This document shows positions 8,120 to 16,850 of a stretch of DNA of 64,000 nucleotides, piece after piece. The stretch comes from Flavobacteriales bacterium (lineage in GTDB: Bacteria > Bacteroidota > Bacteroidia > UBA10329), in the NCBI GenBank assembly GCA_016124845.1, contig WGMW01000021.1, positions 1 through 64,000 of the forward strand, written 5' to 3'. The notes below the pieces were generated by a model. That model was not told the origin of the DNA and searched no databases. It worked only from the letters and a program-made list of their open reading frames with translations. A program made the translations under genes and the position numbers. Numbering within the stretch: the first letter of the stretch is position 1; each line of letters opens with the position of its first letter.

Positions 8120-8815
8120 TCAGATGACCATCCGCTTGTTCTTAACAGAAATAAGGTAAAACCAAAGACAAACACCAATGACGGTCAACCCTACCGAGAT
8201 GTACCATTCCATTGCGGATATGCTGAGAAGCATTGGAAGAATAAGCAACGAAATAGCATCGAACAGCGGTTTATTGTAAGCAAATTTCGAGTTGGTCTTG
8301 GACCGATTGAAGTAAAAAGCTGAGACGCCCCCAATTGCCGTACCGACCCCAAGAAGAAGTGCAAGGAAAGAGTTGTCCTCATTCTGCGCAGTAGATTGTG
8401 AAACGAATACGATGTACCCGCCAATCAACAAACTTACAAGAGTGACCAAGGCCATATTCATCGAACTGAGTTTGGGCCAAGGCTTGGCTGGCTTTACAAC
8501 TTCTTTGAATTCGTTTTCGGGTAAGAGCTTCAGTTCATCACGCCTTAACGAACTGAATCCAAGTTTTCCTGTGAAACCTGCAAACAGAATAGGATTTGCT
8601 GCGGCTATCCTGCTGTCAACTTGAATGGGGGTTGACCTGTAATAGTCGGGCCACATTTTTACTTGAATGAAGTGTGTACCATCCTCCAATTCAAGGTCTA
8701 TGGTCTCGTCAATGCTTTTGATCCGCGCAGTTTCTTCACCGTCCACAAAAATCCGAAAAGCCATGGCACTACCATTCAGTTCGGGTATACGGTATATTTG
8801 AATATGGTAGGCCAT
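8120..8815 (-). CDS. Hypothetical membrane protein
   Basis: A 231-residue protein with a soluble N-terminal half of beta-strand character (FRIFVDGEETARIKSIDETI, DGTHFIQVKMWPDYYRS, about 1-90) that resembles a small Ig-like or PEGA-like sandwich. About four transmembrane helices follow (122-140, 150-167, 186-200, 206-222). It ends in a basic tail (KNKRMVI). It lies 23 bp downstream of the MORN-type gene on the same strand, so the two are probably cotranscribed. The function is not recognised. Confidence 0.7.
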   Translation of the reverse strand: MAYHIQIYRIPELNGSAMAFRIFVDGEETARIKSIDETIDLELEDGTHFIQVKMWPDYYRSTPIQVDSRIAAANPILFAGFTGKLGFSSLRRDELKLLPENEFKEVVKPAKPWPKLSSMNMALVTLVSLLIGGYIVFVSQSTAQNEDNSFLALLLGVGTAIGGVSAFYFNRSKTNSKFAYNKPLFDAISLLILPMLLSISAMEWYISVGLTVIGVCLWFYLISVKNKRMVI

Positions 8816-8838
8816 CGACTTGTGCTAATTACAGCATT

Positions 8839-9654
8839 TTATTTCTCTTCTCTCAGCGTTCCATCGGGATTCCATCTTTTCCAACCCGGCATGGCAACAC
8901 CGAAACGAAACTCGCCTTCATGTAGCTTTTGCCCGTTTGCTGACCATTCGACATTTTTTCCGTGGTACATTCCATCAAAAAAACCGTGTCCCTTGTCTTT
9001 GAAATAGATTTTTTCAGCTTCAATGTGAGCCCGTCCTTTCCAGTACCAATTTTCTGAAACGAAGAGTGTGTCCGCATCTTTTCTCATGACGGTTTTGGTT
9101 ATTGAATCGGGTTCTAAAGGTGCCTCATAATCTATCCAACCCCACTTGCCAACCTTTTGATGGAAATAATGACCTCGCTTTCCTTTTTTGTCCGTAAACC
9201 ACATCTCGTAGGTATAGGGCTGCTCTATGAATTGATGCGTGTAATCAATTTCAAGACGGATCTTCCCGTTTCTCCAATATTCTCTGTAACCGACCATTTC
9301 GCCCTTTTTCACATCATATTGCAATCCTATGGTGCCCTTTCTGTCCGACCACCTGTAAGTACCATCCATTGGAATAGGATGCCCGATTTCAAGTATCTCT
9401 CTTGAAGGTCTTTCTGCCTTGGCTCTCGGGCTCATGCCTTTTGAACTGAGAGGTATGGTGTTTGCCCCATGGTCGTAGTAGGTGTACCGATAATAAACGG
9501 CTTTGGTGCTGTCCTTCACTTCATTCCAGCGTTCATCAAGGTAAACGGTCCATTTACCGTTCTTCTTACCAAGCGTATCAAGTTGATTGATGGCTTCTTG
9601 GCACAAGGCGGAATTGGCAGCGAAAAGAAAGAGGAGAAATAGAGAACCTTTCAT
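8839..9654 (-). CDS. Exported MORN-variant repeat protein
   Basis: A 271-residue protein from the ATG at 9654 (MKGSLFLLFLFAANSALCQ, a signal peptide). The body carries MORN-like or YwqK-type repeats: KNGKWTVYLDERWNEV, KGEMVGYREYWRNGKIRLEI, GKRGHYFHQKVGKWGW, FFDGMYHGKNVEWSANGQKL and HEGEFRFGVAMPGWKRWNPD. Such repeats are frequent in secreted Bacteroidota proteins of unknown role; the database label 'antitoxin YwqK family' is not evidence of a toxin-antitoxin system here. The start faces the SBF transporter gene divergently. Confidence 0.8.
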   Translation of the reverse strand: MKGSLFLLFLFAANSALCQEAINQLDTLGKKNGKWTVYLDERWNEVKDSTKAVYYRYTYYDHGANTIPLSSKGMSPRAKAERPSREILEIGHPIPMDGTYRWSDRKGTIGLQYDVKKGEMVGYREYWRNGKIRLEIDYTHQFIEQPYTYEMWFTDKKGKRGHYFHQKVGKWGWIDYEAPLEPDSITKTVMRKDADTLFVSENWYWKGRAHIEAEKIYFKDKGHGFFDGMYHGKNVEWSANGQKLHEGEFRFGVAMPGWKRWNPDGTLREEK

Positions 9655-9779
9655 GTTGGTGGAATTTGTGTTTTTCCATGGATGCAGAAACGTTTCGTTT
9701 TCCATATACGATATCTCCGATCGTATTCATTTTCAAATCAGCTTTAATAATTCGTAATTGCGACTTCGAATTTCAGACC

Positions 9780-10673
9780 GTGCAAGAAAAAATAGCCATC
9801 AACTTTGATCCGAACAGCCAAATGGCGCTCAATTTCCTATTGGCGTTCATCATGTTCGGGGTGGCGTTGGATCTGAAATGGTCAGACATTACGCGTGCAT
9901 TCCGTAAGCCAAAATCAACGCTGCTCGGACTGTTCTCTCAGTTCATCCTGCTCCCAGCCGTCACCTTTATTCTGGCATTGGTCTGGAACCCGATTCCCGG
10001 ATTGGCATTGGGAATGTTTCTGGTAGCCGCCTGTCCGGGTGGAACCGTATCGAACTTCATGAGTTCCATGGCCAAGGCCGACCTGGGACTTTCGGTTACG
10101 CTAACGGCCATTTCCACCTTGCTTTGCGTGTTCTTCACCCCTTTCAATTTCGAACTGTGGAGTGGGCTTTACCCTGATACAGGGAATTTGCTCAAATCTG
10201 TGAGTTTGGATGCCATCGAGCTTTTCAAAACCGTTTTTCTGTTTCTCATACTGCCGGTCTTCATCGGCATGTTCGTTGGTGCTAAAAAGCCTGTGCTTAC
10301 GGGTAAGATGCTCAAACCCATCCGTTGGGTTTCCATGCTCATCTTCATTGCATTTATTGTGGTGGCATTTCTGAAGAACAAGGACAACTTCATTGCCTAT
10401 GCAGAATTGGCCTTGGCATTGGTCATCGTTCATAATTTTTTGGCCCTTGCCACAGGTTATCTGGTAGGAAAGGCAGGCAGGTTGGGCGAACCCGCCTCAC
10501 GTTCGTTGGCCATTGAAACAGGTATTCAGAACTCAGCCTTGGGGCTTATCATCTGCTTCAAATTCTTTCCGGAAATAGGGGAGATGGCCCTGCTTTGCGC
10601 CATGTGGGGCATCTGGCACATCATTTCGGGTATGACGATCTCCATCATCTGGAACAGAACCGCAACGGCCTAA
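9780..10673 (+). CDS. Bile acid:sodium symporter (SBF) family transporter
   Basis: About 297 residues from the GTG at 9780, with 9-10 transmembrane segments. The conserved opening INFDPNSQMALNFLLAFIMF lies just after this GTG. A farther ATG at 9666 would start only 12 bp from the divergent gene and add a non-conserved leader. Family motifs include AACPGGTVSNFMSSMAKAD and the late ETGIQNSALGLI segment, which forms the sodium-binding crossover in ASBT. It probably imports an organic anion with sodium; the substrate is unknown. The 3' end overlaps the stop of the opposite-strand micro-ORF by 4 bp. Confidence 0.92.
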   Translation: MQEKIAINFDPNSQMALNFLLAFIMFGVALDLKWSDITRAFRKPKSTLLGLFSQFILLPAVTFILALVWNPIPGLALGMFLVAACPGGTVSNFMSSMAKADLGLSVTLTAISTLLCVFFTPFNFELWSGLYPDTGNLLKSVSLDAIELFKTVFLFLILPVFIGMFVGAKKPVLTGKMLKPIRWVSMLIFIAFIVVAFLKNKDNFIAYAELALALVIVHNFLALATGYLVGKAGRLGEPASRSLAIETGIQNSALGLIICFKFFPEIGEMALLCAMWGIWHIISGMTISIIWNRTATA

Positions 10674-10789
10674 TCCACATCAAGGTCGAAGTATTCGAAC
10701 AGTCCGAAGAGCACGGCCAGCCAGATAAGCCCCTTCACCAAGAAGAAAAGGAAACCGAGAACACCGATGCGTCTGAGCCATTGTCTCAT
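10670..10789 (-). CDS. 39-residue membrane micro-protein downstream of yidD
   Basis: A short frame of 39 codons, [20 protein letters not shown] followed by [14 protein letters not shown], ending in TAG at 10670-10672. It has a basic N-terminus and one or two hydrophobic segments, like many small membrane proteins. Its ATG overlaps the yidD stop by 4 bp (ATGA at 10786-10789), a strong sign of translational coupling. I recall similar short sequences in other Bacteroidota genomes, but no function is known to me. A role beside YidD in membrane-protein insertion is inference from position only. Confidence 0.7.
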   Translation of the reverse strand: MRQWLRRIGVLGFLFFLVKGLIWLAVLFGLFEYFDLDVD

Positions 10790-11028
10790 GGCTTTTCATC
10801 TCGTTTCGGCACCGGGTCGTAGCCATGCCCGCCCCACGGATGGCAGGAGGAAATGCGCCTGATGGCCAACCACAGTCCTTTTATCGGCCCCCATACCTGA
10901 ATGGCCTCCATGGCATAGGTGGAACACGTGGGCGTGTACCTACAGGTAGCCGGCAACCAAGGCGAAATGGCGCCTTTGTAGAACCTGATCGGCAGGATCA
11001 GAAGGAACGAAAAGAACTTTGTGAACAT
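10786..11028 (-). CDS. yidD: Membrane protein insertion efficiency factor YidD
   Basis: An 80-residue protein containing the YidD signature almost intact: [37 protein letters not shown], and [14 protein letters not shown] near the end. YidD is a membrane-associated helper of YidC-mediated insertion and is usually encoded between rnpA and yidC; here it is detached from that cluster. Length is typical. It overlaps the 39-codon frame by 4 bp and lies 30 bp after the TonB-C gene on the same strand. Confidence 0.97.
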   Translation of the reverse strand: MFTKFFSFLLILPIRFYKGAISPWLPATCRYTPTCSTYAMEAIQVWGPIKGLWLAIRRISSCHPWGGHGYDPVPKRDEKP

Positions 11029-11058
11029 TCGATACTTAGAGGTTGGGCACAGTAATTC

Positions 11059-11472
11059 TTATGGTTCAAACGTTACTGGAACAGTATAGAATGTGTCTAA
11101 AGGCTTTCCATTCAGATCAGTTGATGGCTTCCAGTCCAAAGAAGTCAACAGTTTTGCTACTCTAAGCGCTTCTCTATCAATGTCCTCCCTAACTCCATGG
11201 ACAACTTCAAAATCTCTTAGCTCTCCAGTCTTGGAAACAATGAATTGGACATAAACTATTCCTCCGATCTTTTCCGATTTTGCCAGTTCAGGATACTTCA
11301 GGTTTTCTGCAAGCGTTTTGAATACTTGTTTCTCAATGGCTTCGTGGTTGTCTGGCATATTAGAGACCGTCATTTCTGTGACCTCTTGTGCTGTGGTGTC
11401 TTGTCCGGCTACAGTATTAGAATACACTGTTCCAAACAGAGCGAAGAAAAAAATAATGGTCTTTCTCTGCAT
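11059..11472 (-). CDS. Exported TonB C-terminal-domain protein
   Basis: A 137-residue protein from the ATG at 11472 (MQRKTIIFFFALFGTVYS), which carries a signal peptide or N-terminal anchor. The C-terminal 80 residues form a TonB-C fold: NLKYPELAKSEKIGGIVYVQ, FIVSKTGELRDFEVVHGV, LDWKPSTDLNGKPLDTFYTV. The Pro-rich periplasm-spanning region of true TonB is missing. It is therefore likely a periplasmic TonB-like accessory or interaction module rather than the energy transducer. It precedes yidD on the same strand. Confidence 0.85.
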   Translation of the reverse strand: MQRKTIIFFFALFGTVYSNTVAGQDTTAQEVTEMTVSNMPDNHEAIEKQVFKTLAENLKYPELAKSEKIGGIVYVQFIVSKTGELRDFEVVHGVREDIDREALRVAKLLTSLDWKPSTDLNGKPLDTFYTVPVTFEP

Positions 11473-11531
11473 CTTCGATATCACTCCCAACTATCAGATA
11501 ACCCTAATAACCAATAACCCAATAACCATTT

Positions 11532-12731
11532 CTAAATCCCCAGCTTCTTCTTGATGTCCTTCGGAATGGCATCCTTGTGCAGGAAGATGTTCATGGTCTT
11601 GTAGCGGGCGTAGGCCTCTGAGGCGTAGAAATACCCATCACAATCGTTGTATTTCAACCCCCATGAGTTCTTGACAATGAAGTACTTGTTGCCCATCTGG
11701 TCCTTCACCAGCCCTGTTACGTGCATGCCATGGTCATCCGTGGTCTCGAAGTTGTCGAACGCCTCCTGACGTTCTTCCTGCGTTACCCAACACTGCTCCA
11801 CAGGCTCTTCAAACGCATTGCTGCTTTTTTCGGCACCACCATCGTTGTAATACTTGCCGTCCTTTCCTCTTTTCTTGATGGTAGTTTCATCCTTAGGCAG
11901 AATTGCCAACCCTTCGCGGAAAGCGAACCCGTCTTCCGAAACATCGGCTCCCCACGCAAAGGTGTAACCGCTGCTTACGGCATGTTCCATTACCTGCATC
12001 AGTTCATCCAACGGAACGTTGTAGCACAACCCGAATGCCCAGTTGTCGGGAATTTCGAGTACGAACTGTGAGTAGAACGGATGGTGCGTGTAAGAGGTGA
12101 TGGCCACATAATCGTCCATGTTCAGACCAAGCTCATCGGCATACGAGCGGGGCGTGTAGTTCTTGCCGTTGTAGGTGAACTCCTTCGGGTCATCGCCCAA
12201 GTAGGCGTCCAACACACCCGAAATGGCCTTCTTCCAAGCAGGCGTCAGCGTTTTTTGCGGGTTGTCTTTGATTACCTTGACCGAAGCCGTGAGAATACCG
12301 TCCAGTTCCTCATGGTTATGCGTTTCCGAACCGTATTCGAGACCCTTATATACTTCCTGCGGCACAATGCCGTAATGACGGATCACCCACGGAATATCGT
12401 GGAAGGCACCACCGGGACCGAAGTTGTGGTTGCCATGCATGCGGATGTAATTCTCGGCCTTGCCCTCGTAGGCTTTGCGCACCACATACATTTCAGAAAG
12501 CGTGTGCTCGCCCTTGCCTTTGCGCAGCAGTTCCGATTCAAAGTAGGAGAGGGTGGAGAAACTCCAGCAGGTGCCAGTGTTGTTCTGGTTCTCGATGGGC
12601 GTGGCATCGTAGCGGTTTATCAGGTCGAAAACGTACTTGCTGCCCTTCTTGTTGGTGAGGGTATCCTGTGCGAATGTCTGTCCTGCCAGCGCAGCCAGCA
12701 GAAGCAAGGAAAGGGTGCGGAAGATCTTCAT
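11532..12731 (-). CDS. Exported papain-like (C1B, bleomycin hydrolase-type) aminopeptidase
   Basis: A 399-residue protein from the ATG at 12731 with a signal peptide (LLLLAALAGQTFAQ). The catalytic triad is visible: C55 in NQNNTGTCWSFSTLSYFESE, H334 in DDHGMHVTGL and N355 in FIVKNSWG. C1B peptidases such as aminopeptidase C/bleomycin hydrolase are mostly cytosolic hexamers; in this protein a signal peptide points to the periplasm or outside. The C-terminus is extended past the KLGI-like end. A promoter-like box lies 31 bp upstream (12762-12769). It likely trims peptides; specificity is not inferable. Confidence 0.93.
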   Translation of the reverse strand: MKIFRTLSLLLLAALAGQTFAQDTLTNKKGSKYVFDLINRYDATPIENQNNTGTCWSFSTLSYFESELLRKGKGEHTLSEMYVVRKAYEGKAENYIRMHGNHNFGPGGAFHDIPWVIRHYGIVPQEVYKGLEYGSETHNHEELDGILTASVKVIKDNPQKTLTPAWKKAISGVLDAYLGDDPKEFTYNGKNYTPRSYADELGLNMDDYVAITSYTHHPFYSQFVLEIPDNWAFGLCYNVPLDELMQVMEHAVSSGYTFAWGADVSEDGFAFREGLAILPKDETTIKKRGKDGKYYNDGGAEKSSNAFEEPVEQCWVTQEERQEAFDNFETTDDHGMHVTGLVKDQMGNKYFIVKNSWGLKYNDCDGYFYASEAYARYKTMNIFLHKDAIPKDIKKKLGI

Positions 12732-12761
12732 ACGGTTACTTTGGTTCAATTAAAAGTGGCG

Positions 12762-12769
12762 CAAAGATA
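12762..12769 (-). promoter_or_regulatory. -7 box for the C1 peptidase gene
   Basis: On the minus strand this reads TATCTTTG, a perfect match to the Bacteroidota -7 consensus TAnnTTTG, 30 nt before the ATG at 12731. No TTG -33 element is visible at the expected spacing. Confidence 0.6.
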
Positions 12770-12827
12770 ATGGTGGTTTTTTGGTGGTTTGTTCTTGTGC
12801 TCAGTAGGTGTTGGAGTGTCATTAGTT

Positions 12828-13319
12828 TCATTCCTTTTTGGTTACCAGATTATTTTCGATGATCTTAAAGAAACTCGTATCCTGATGATTGCATTCTCCA
12901 AGTACAATTTCCAAATGAACTTCCTGTCCTTTCTGAATTCGAATTCCTTCGGCCACCAAGGTGGTCAGACCCATAGCTTCAACAATCAGTTCAAACTTCG
13001 ATGTGTCAGGATATGGAATGATTGTCATGTTGAATTCATTATTCAGATCCAGAAAAGCAGAATACTCCCGTTTTGTCGATTGATTGATCATTAATATGGT
13101 TGCAAACCCAATATCGGGATGTCCAGTAACATGTTTTTCTCTAACAGAACCAGAGACAATACAAATATCCCTTTCACTCTGTGTTGACACGTTTATTCTT
13201 GCCAACTGACTTTCTATTTTGAGAGAAATAGCGTTTCCACACAGAATCAGTTTTTTACTTGAGCATGATAGAATCACTGTCACGCAGAGCAAAATTGCGG
13301 TTACAAGTAAGTATTTCAT
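12828..13319 (-). CDS. Hypothetical lipoprotein
   Basis: A 163-residue protein with a lipoprotein signal: hydrophobic MKYLLVTAILLCVTVILSC with the lipobox Cys at residue 19, followed by SSKK. The mature part shows a beta-rich region (ICIVSGSVREKHVTGHPDIG, FATILMINQSTKREYSAF, IPYPDTSKFELIVEAMGL). Its order resembles a carboxypeptidase-regulatory-like sandwich. No catalytic residues can be recognised. Base composition is more A+T-rich than its neighbours, a common sign of accessory or recently acquired genes. Not assigned to a named family. Confidence 0.7.
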   Translation of the reverse strand: MKYLLVTAILLCVTVILSCSSKKLILCGNAISLKIESQLARINVSTQSERDICIVSGSVREKHVTGHPDIGFATILMINQSTKREYSAFLDLNNEFNMTIIPYPDTSKFELIVEAMGLTTLVAEGIRIQKGQEVHLEIVLGECNHQDTSFFKIIENNLVTKKE

Positions 13320-13418
13320 TTACTGACATTCCACTAAAAATAATACGTTAGTTAATCACGACCATTTCGCTTTGTACGAACAGCAAAGAGCTGGATTGAG
13401 ATTGACTGGGGTACCATC

Positions 13419-14246
13419 CTAAGCATTGAGTTTAATATTGGTCGATACGCGTTTTAACTTACCCCAAAGGTTCTTTGGAACCAATGGCTCGATGATTTGT
13501 CCAAGGTAAGAACTTGGTGATTCTTCGTTGATTCCGAATCTTTCCGGTTCGTGGTCAGGACATTTATAGGTGCCAAACATCACATCCATGATCGGTGAAA
13601 TGTTGGCGTAGTTTCCTGCCTTTCTGTCCAGATCATGATGCCAATGATGGAGTTCTGGTGCTCCGATCAAAACTCTCAAAGGTCCAATAGGTAGTCTTAC
13701 ATTTGAATGAATGTATATTGCCCATATTCCTCTAAAGGCAATGACACCTGCGATAGATTCCAGCGGAAATCCCATGATGAACGCGGGTAAGTTTATCAGT
13801 CCGATCGTATAAAGAGAGTCTATCGGATGTTCTCTATGTGCTGCCAGCCAATCAAGGTGTTCTGCACTATGATGCACCTTATGGAATCGCCAAAGAAAAT
13901 CAACCCTATGTTGTAGTCGATGTCCCCAGTATATCAAGAGATCACTGAAAAATAGTACCTCAAATACTTGAATTGGAAATGGTTGTTCTTTAATGAATGC
14001 TTGGAAAGTATCGGGAACCATCGAAGTCAGGTGCTTGCCAAATAAGTTCAGAACCCAGAAAACCAAACCCGACCAGAGCACATATTGTCCCAGAAAGAAG
14101 CAGAAATCCAAAAACCATTTGATCCTGAATACTTTTTGTCCCTGTTTTGCAGGAAAGACCTTTTCCATTGGCAGAAACACCAAGGTCAGAAAGCACAGAC
14201 TGATGGCCGTGGCCTCTATTGTATCAATGAGAGATTCCCCTGTCAT
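13419..14246 (-). CDS. Sterol desaturase/fatty acid hydroxylase superfamily protein
   Basis: A 275-residue membrane protein with three to four hydrophobic segments and the eight-histidine di-iron signature: H109RLQH113, H122KVHH126, and H200HWHH204. These enzymes use a non-heme di-iron centre to hydroxylate or desaturate lipids, sterols or carotenoids. Bacteroidota members are often of unknown substrate. Its ATG overlaps the stop of the upstream 127-codon gene by 4 bp (14243-14246), so the two are translationally coupled. No carotenoid or hopanoid gene is nearby to suggest a substrate. Confidence 0.92.
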   Translation of the reverse strand: MTGESLIDTIEATAISLCFLTLVFLPMEKVFPAKQGQKVFRIKWFLDFCFFLGQYVLWSGLVFWVLNLFGKHLTSMVPDTFQAFIKEQPFPIQVFEVLFFSDLLIYWGHRLQHRVDFLWRFHKVHHSAEHLDWLAAHREHPIDSLYTIGLINLPAFIMGFPLESIAGVIAFRGIWAIYIHSNVRLPIGPLRVLIGAPELHHWHHDLDRKAGNYANISPIMDVMFGTYKCPDHEPERFGINEESPSSYLGQIIEPLVPKNLWGKLKRVSTNIKLNA

Positions 14247-14626
14247 TTTTTGTTCAAAGAGTCCATCAGAACCGAATCCAACTTTAATTTCCGCATATCC
14301 TCCGCTTTAAAAACATAACCGGATTTTGAACTGACCATCATAGGGTCAATCATAAAGGTTGAATCTAATTTGACACCGTTGGAATCCTTGGTCTGAGACG
14401 CATGATCTGTAAGGATAATAACCTTTGATGACGACAACATTTGAATTCCACCCGGAGTTTCGGCTTTTGGAAACGTGTCTGCGTGATTGCTTAAGGCACT
14501 TCCATTGGGGCTTACCGGGTGTGATGTCCTCGGTCCACCAAAATACCCTGATCTATACGCCACGAAGGCAATGATCAGCGTTGAGAACAGAAATAATGTA
14601 ATTCCTTTGATAATGTTGCTCTTCAT
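14243..14626 (-). CDS. Hypothetical single-span membrane protein coupled to the sterol desaturase
   Basis: A 127-residue protein with one N-terminal transmembrane helix (ITLFLFSTLIIAFVAYRSGY, about 9-28) and an otherwise polar, periplasmic tail containing SSSKVIILTDHASQT and KLDSTFMIDPMMVSSKSGYV. It has no lipobox. The 4-bp overlap with the desaturase start indicates a functional pair. A box reading TATCTTTA on the minus strand at 14663-14670 could be its -7 promoter. No family recognised. Confidence 0.7.
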   Translation of the reverse strand: MKSNIIKGITLFLFSTLIIAFVAYRSGYFGGPRTSHPVSPNGSALSNHADTFPKAETPGGIQMLSSSKVIILTDHASQTKDSNGVKLDSTFMIDPMMVSSKSGYVFKAEDMRKLKLDSVLMDSLNKK

Positions 14627-14774
14627 TCGGTTGTTTTTTCAGCAGGATGAAAACGTTTCCGCTAAAGATAACGCCTTCGTACATGGCGCGGCCATTCGAT
14701 TCCGACAAGTAATGCTGCCCGTCCGCATTTCTGACAATGGCGGGATATGATAACTTTAGCCGCATAATCTCTAC

Positions 14775-16406
14775 ATGATGAAAGAATACAAAGCCGATGC
14801 GGTGATTGTAGGTGGTGGAATTGCAGGCATAGCCGCAGCCTTCGAACTGCTGAATGAAGGACAGAAAGTGCTGGTGATAGACCGCGATGTGGAGGCCGAA
14901 CTGGGTGGACTGGCCAAGTGGAGCTTCGGAGGGATGTTCTTCGTGGATTCGCCCCTACAGCGCAGAGGCGGTATCAAGGACAGTGTGGACCTTGCTTTGA
15001 GCGATTGGCATTCAGTGGCCGATTTCGGGGAGGAAGACGTTCTGCCGAAGGCGTGGGCCGAGCAGTACGTGAACATGTGCACCGACCATATTTACCGTTG
15101 GCTCACCAAGGAGCACGGCACCAAGTTCTTTCCCGTGGTGCATTGGGTGGAGCGCGGATTGTTCAAACCGGGCAATTCCTACCCACGGTTCCACATGGTG
15201 TGGGGTACGGGAAAAGGGTTGACCGATGACCTTATCAAAAGCCTGCGCAACCATTCCAAGACCGCTACGCATCTGCAAATGGTGTATCGCCACAAGGCAG
15301 AGGAACTGATAGTGGAGGGCGGTCGCGTGGTTGGCGTTACCGGAATGGACGAGGAAGCCAATGTGCCTTTTGTGGCCAAGGGCGAGAACGTGCTGGTGGC
15401 CACAGGCGGCATGGGTGGCAACATTCAGCGTGTAAAAGATACGTGGTACAAGCCGTGGGGCGAACCACCAGAGGTGATCCTGAACGGGTCGCATCCGTAC
15501 GCGTTGGGCGATATGCACGATGCCGTAGGGCGCGCCAACGGAAACGTGACGCACTTGGACTGGCATTGGCACTATGCGGCAGGGGTGCGGCACCCACGTC
15601 CGAAATGGAAAGACCACGGACTTAGCCTCGTGCCGCCCAAATCGGCCTTATGGCTGGATCATACCGGAAAGCGTTTTGGTCCGAATCCACTCATTACCGC
15701 TTATGATACCCGTTGGACGGTGGAGGAGATCTGCAAGCAGGAGAAGAAGTACAGTTGGCAGATACTGAACATGAAGATCATGATCAAGGAGTTTGCCATC
15801 AGCGGGTCCGAAAGCAATGAGTCCATCCGCGATAAGAACCTGGTGGGCTTCCTCAAAGACATCCTTCTCGGCAATACAAAACTGGTGAACGACATGATCA
15901 ACAGTCCCGATTTTGTAACGGCCAACACCTTGGAGGAACTGGTGGACAAGATGAACGCCCTACAGGGAACGGACGATGTAAAACTGGAGCACGTGAAGCA
16001 AAGTGTGCTGCCTTACGATGCCATGATCGACCGTGGCCCGACCTTCCATGATGATGAGCAGCTTCGTAGAATTGCACACGCTCGCCAATACCGTGGCGAC
16101 AAGGTGCGTACCTGCAAGTTCCAAAAGATCGTGGATCCAAAGGCGATGCCGCTGGTGGCCATCCGCGAATCCATTCTATCGCGCAAGACATTGGGAGGCA
16201 TTCAGACCGACCTCGGTGGTCGCGTCATGAGCATACCCGTCAACGGGAAGTCAGAACCTATTCCGGGGCTTTATGCCATTGGCGAAGCAGCCGGTTTCGG
16301 TGGCGGTGGGTCGCATGGCAAAGGTGCCCTGGAAGGTACATTCCTTGGTGGCTGTGTGCTCACCGCACGCATTGCGGCCAAAACGATAGCGGGGAAGAAA
16401 TTATGA
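14775..16406 (+). CDS. FAD-binding dehydrogenase (fumarate reductase/KsdD-like flavoprotein)
   Basis: A 543-residue protein with an N-terminal dinucleotide-binding motif (ADAVIVGGGIAGIAAAFELL, then VLVIDRD) and the second FAD motif near the C-terminus (PIPGLYAIGEAAGFGGGGSH). It resembles the putative FAD-binding dehydrogenases related to fumarate reductase/3-ketosteroid dehydrogenase flavoproteins. The capping domain contains WHWHYAAGVRHPRPKW and LVPPKSALWLDHTGKRF. No signal peptide, so it is cytosolic. The substrate is unknown; a steroid link is not supported by neighbours apart from the sterol-desaturase family gene, which runs divergently. Confidence 0.9.
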   Translation: MMKEYKADAVIVGGGIAGIAAAFELLNEGQKVLVIDRDVEAELGGLAKWSFGGMFFVDSPLQRRGGIKDSVDLALSDWHSVADFGEEDVLPKAWAEQYVNMCTDHIYRWLTKEHGTKFFPVVHWVERGLFKPGNSYPRFHMVWGTGKGLTDDLIKSLRNHSKTATHLQMVYRHKAEELIVEGGRVVGVTGMDEEANVPFVAKGENVLVATGGMGGNIQRVKDTWYKPWGEPPEVILNGSHPYALGDMHDAVGRANGNVTHLDWHWHYAAGVRHPRPKWKDHGLSLVPPKSALWLDHTGKRFGPNPLITAYDTRWTVEEICKQEKKYSWQILNMKIMIKEFAISGSESNESIRDKNLVGFLKDILLGNTKLVNDMINSPDFVTANTLEELVDKMNALQGTDDVKLEHVKQSVLPYDAMIDRGPTFHDDEQLRRIAHARQYRGDKVRTCKFQKIVDPKAMPLVAIRESILSRKTLGGIQTDLGGRVMSIPVNGKSEPIPGLYAIGEAAGFGGGGSHGKGALEGTFLGGCVLTARIAAKTIAGKKL

Positions 16407-16451
16407 AGTAGGGACTCCTGCGAGGTGGAGCAGCATTAAAGCATTTTGGTT

Positions 16452-16844
16452 TTACTTCAGTCGCTCAAGCACGCCTTTGCGCTTTACAATGTTCTTGTAA
16501 TCCCATTGGATGTTGCGCGATTTTTCGAGCCACCGTTGTAGGTGCTGACTTTCGATATCCTCCACAGCATTAAAGAAGACAGAAGCATCTTTGAATTTCG
16601 GTCCACGCACGTTCAACCCTTCTTCATCAAAACTTGCTCCGCTCCAGAACATGAGCCTGATGCCGGATTTTTGTTTGCTGTACCCGACTACAGGATTGCC
16701 ATCCAAGAACCAAACGGGATGCCCGTGCCATATTTTGCTCTCTGCTTCCTGTAGATGTTGGTCGATCTCTGTTGCCAACCTGTCGCAGATGGGCTTTTGT
16801 TCTGAGGCTTGGCGTTCGTTGTAGGCTTGTATCTCTGGTTTCAT
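16452..16844 (-). CDS. DUF1801 family protein
   Basis: A 130-residue cytosolic protein of the DUF1801 (YdhG/iron-chaperone-like) type: LQEAESKIWHGHPVWFLDGN, PVVGYSKQKSGIRLMFWSG and FFNAVEDIESQHLQRWLEKS. The fold is shared with the frataxin-like protein YdhG of Bacillus, but the function of most members is unproven. Its start lies 6 bp after the stop of the flavin reductase gene, so the two form an operon in the order reductase then DUF1801. Confidence 0.88.
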   Translation of the reverse strand: MKPEIQAYNERQASEQKPICDRLATEIDQHLQEAESKIWHGHPVWFLDGNPVVGYSKQKSGIRLMFWSGASFDEEGLNVRGPKFKDASVFFNAVEDIESQHLQRWLEKSRNIQWDYKNIVKRKGVLERLK

Positions 16845-16850
16845 TCAATC

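Noticed and set aside
8839-9654. MORN-repeat protein as part of a toxin-antitoxin pair
   Set aside because: The YwqK label is a database name; no toxin is adjacent and the protein has an export signal.
9666-9779. Upstream ATG for the SBF transporter
   Set aside because: Would leave 12 bp to the divergent gene start, leaves no room for promoters and adds a non-conserved leader; GTG 9780 is better.
12081-12770. A 229-codon plus-strand frame
   Set aside because: Antisense to the C1 peptidase and carries no recognisable motif.
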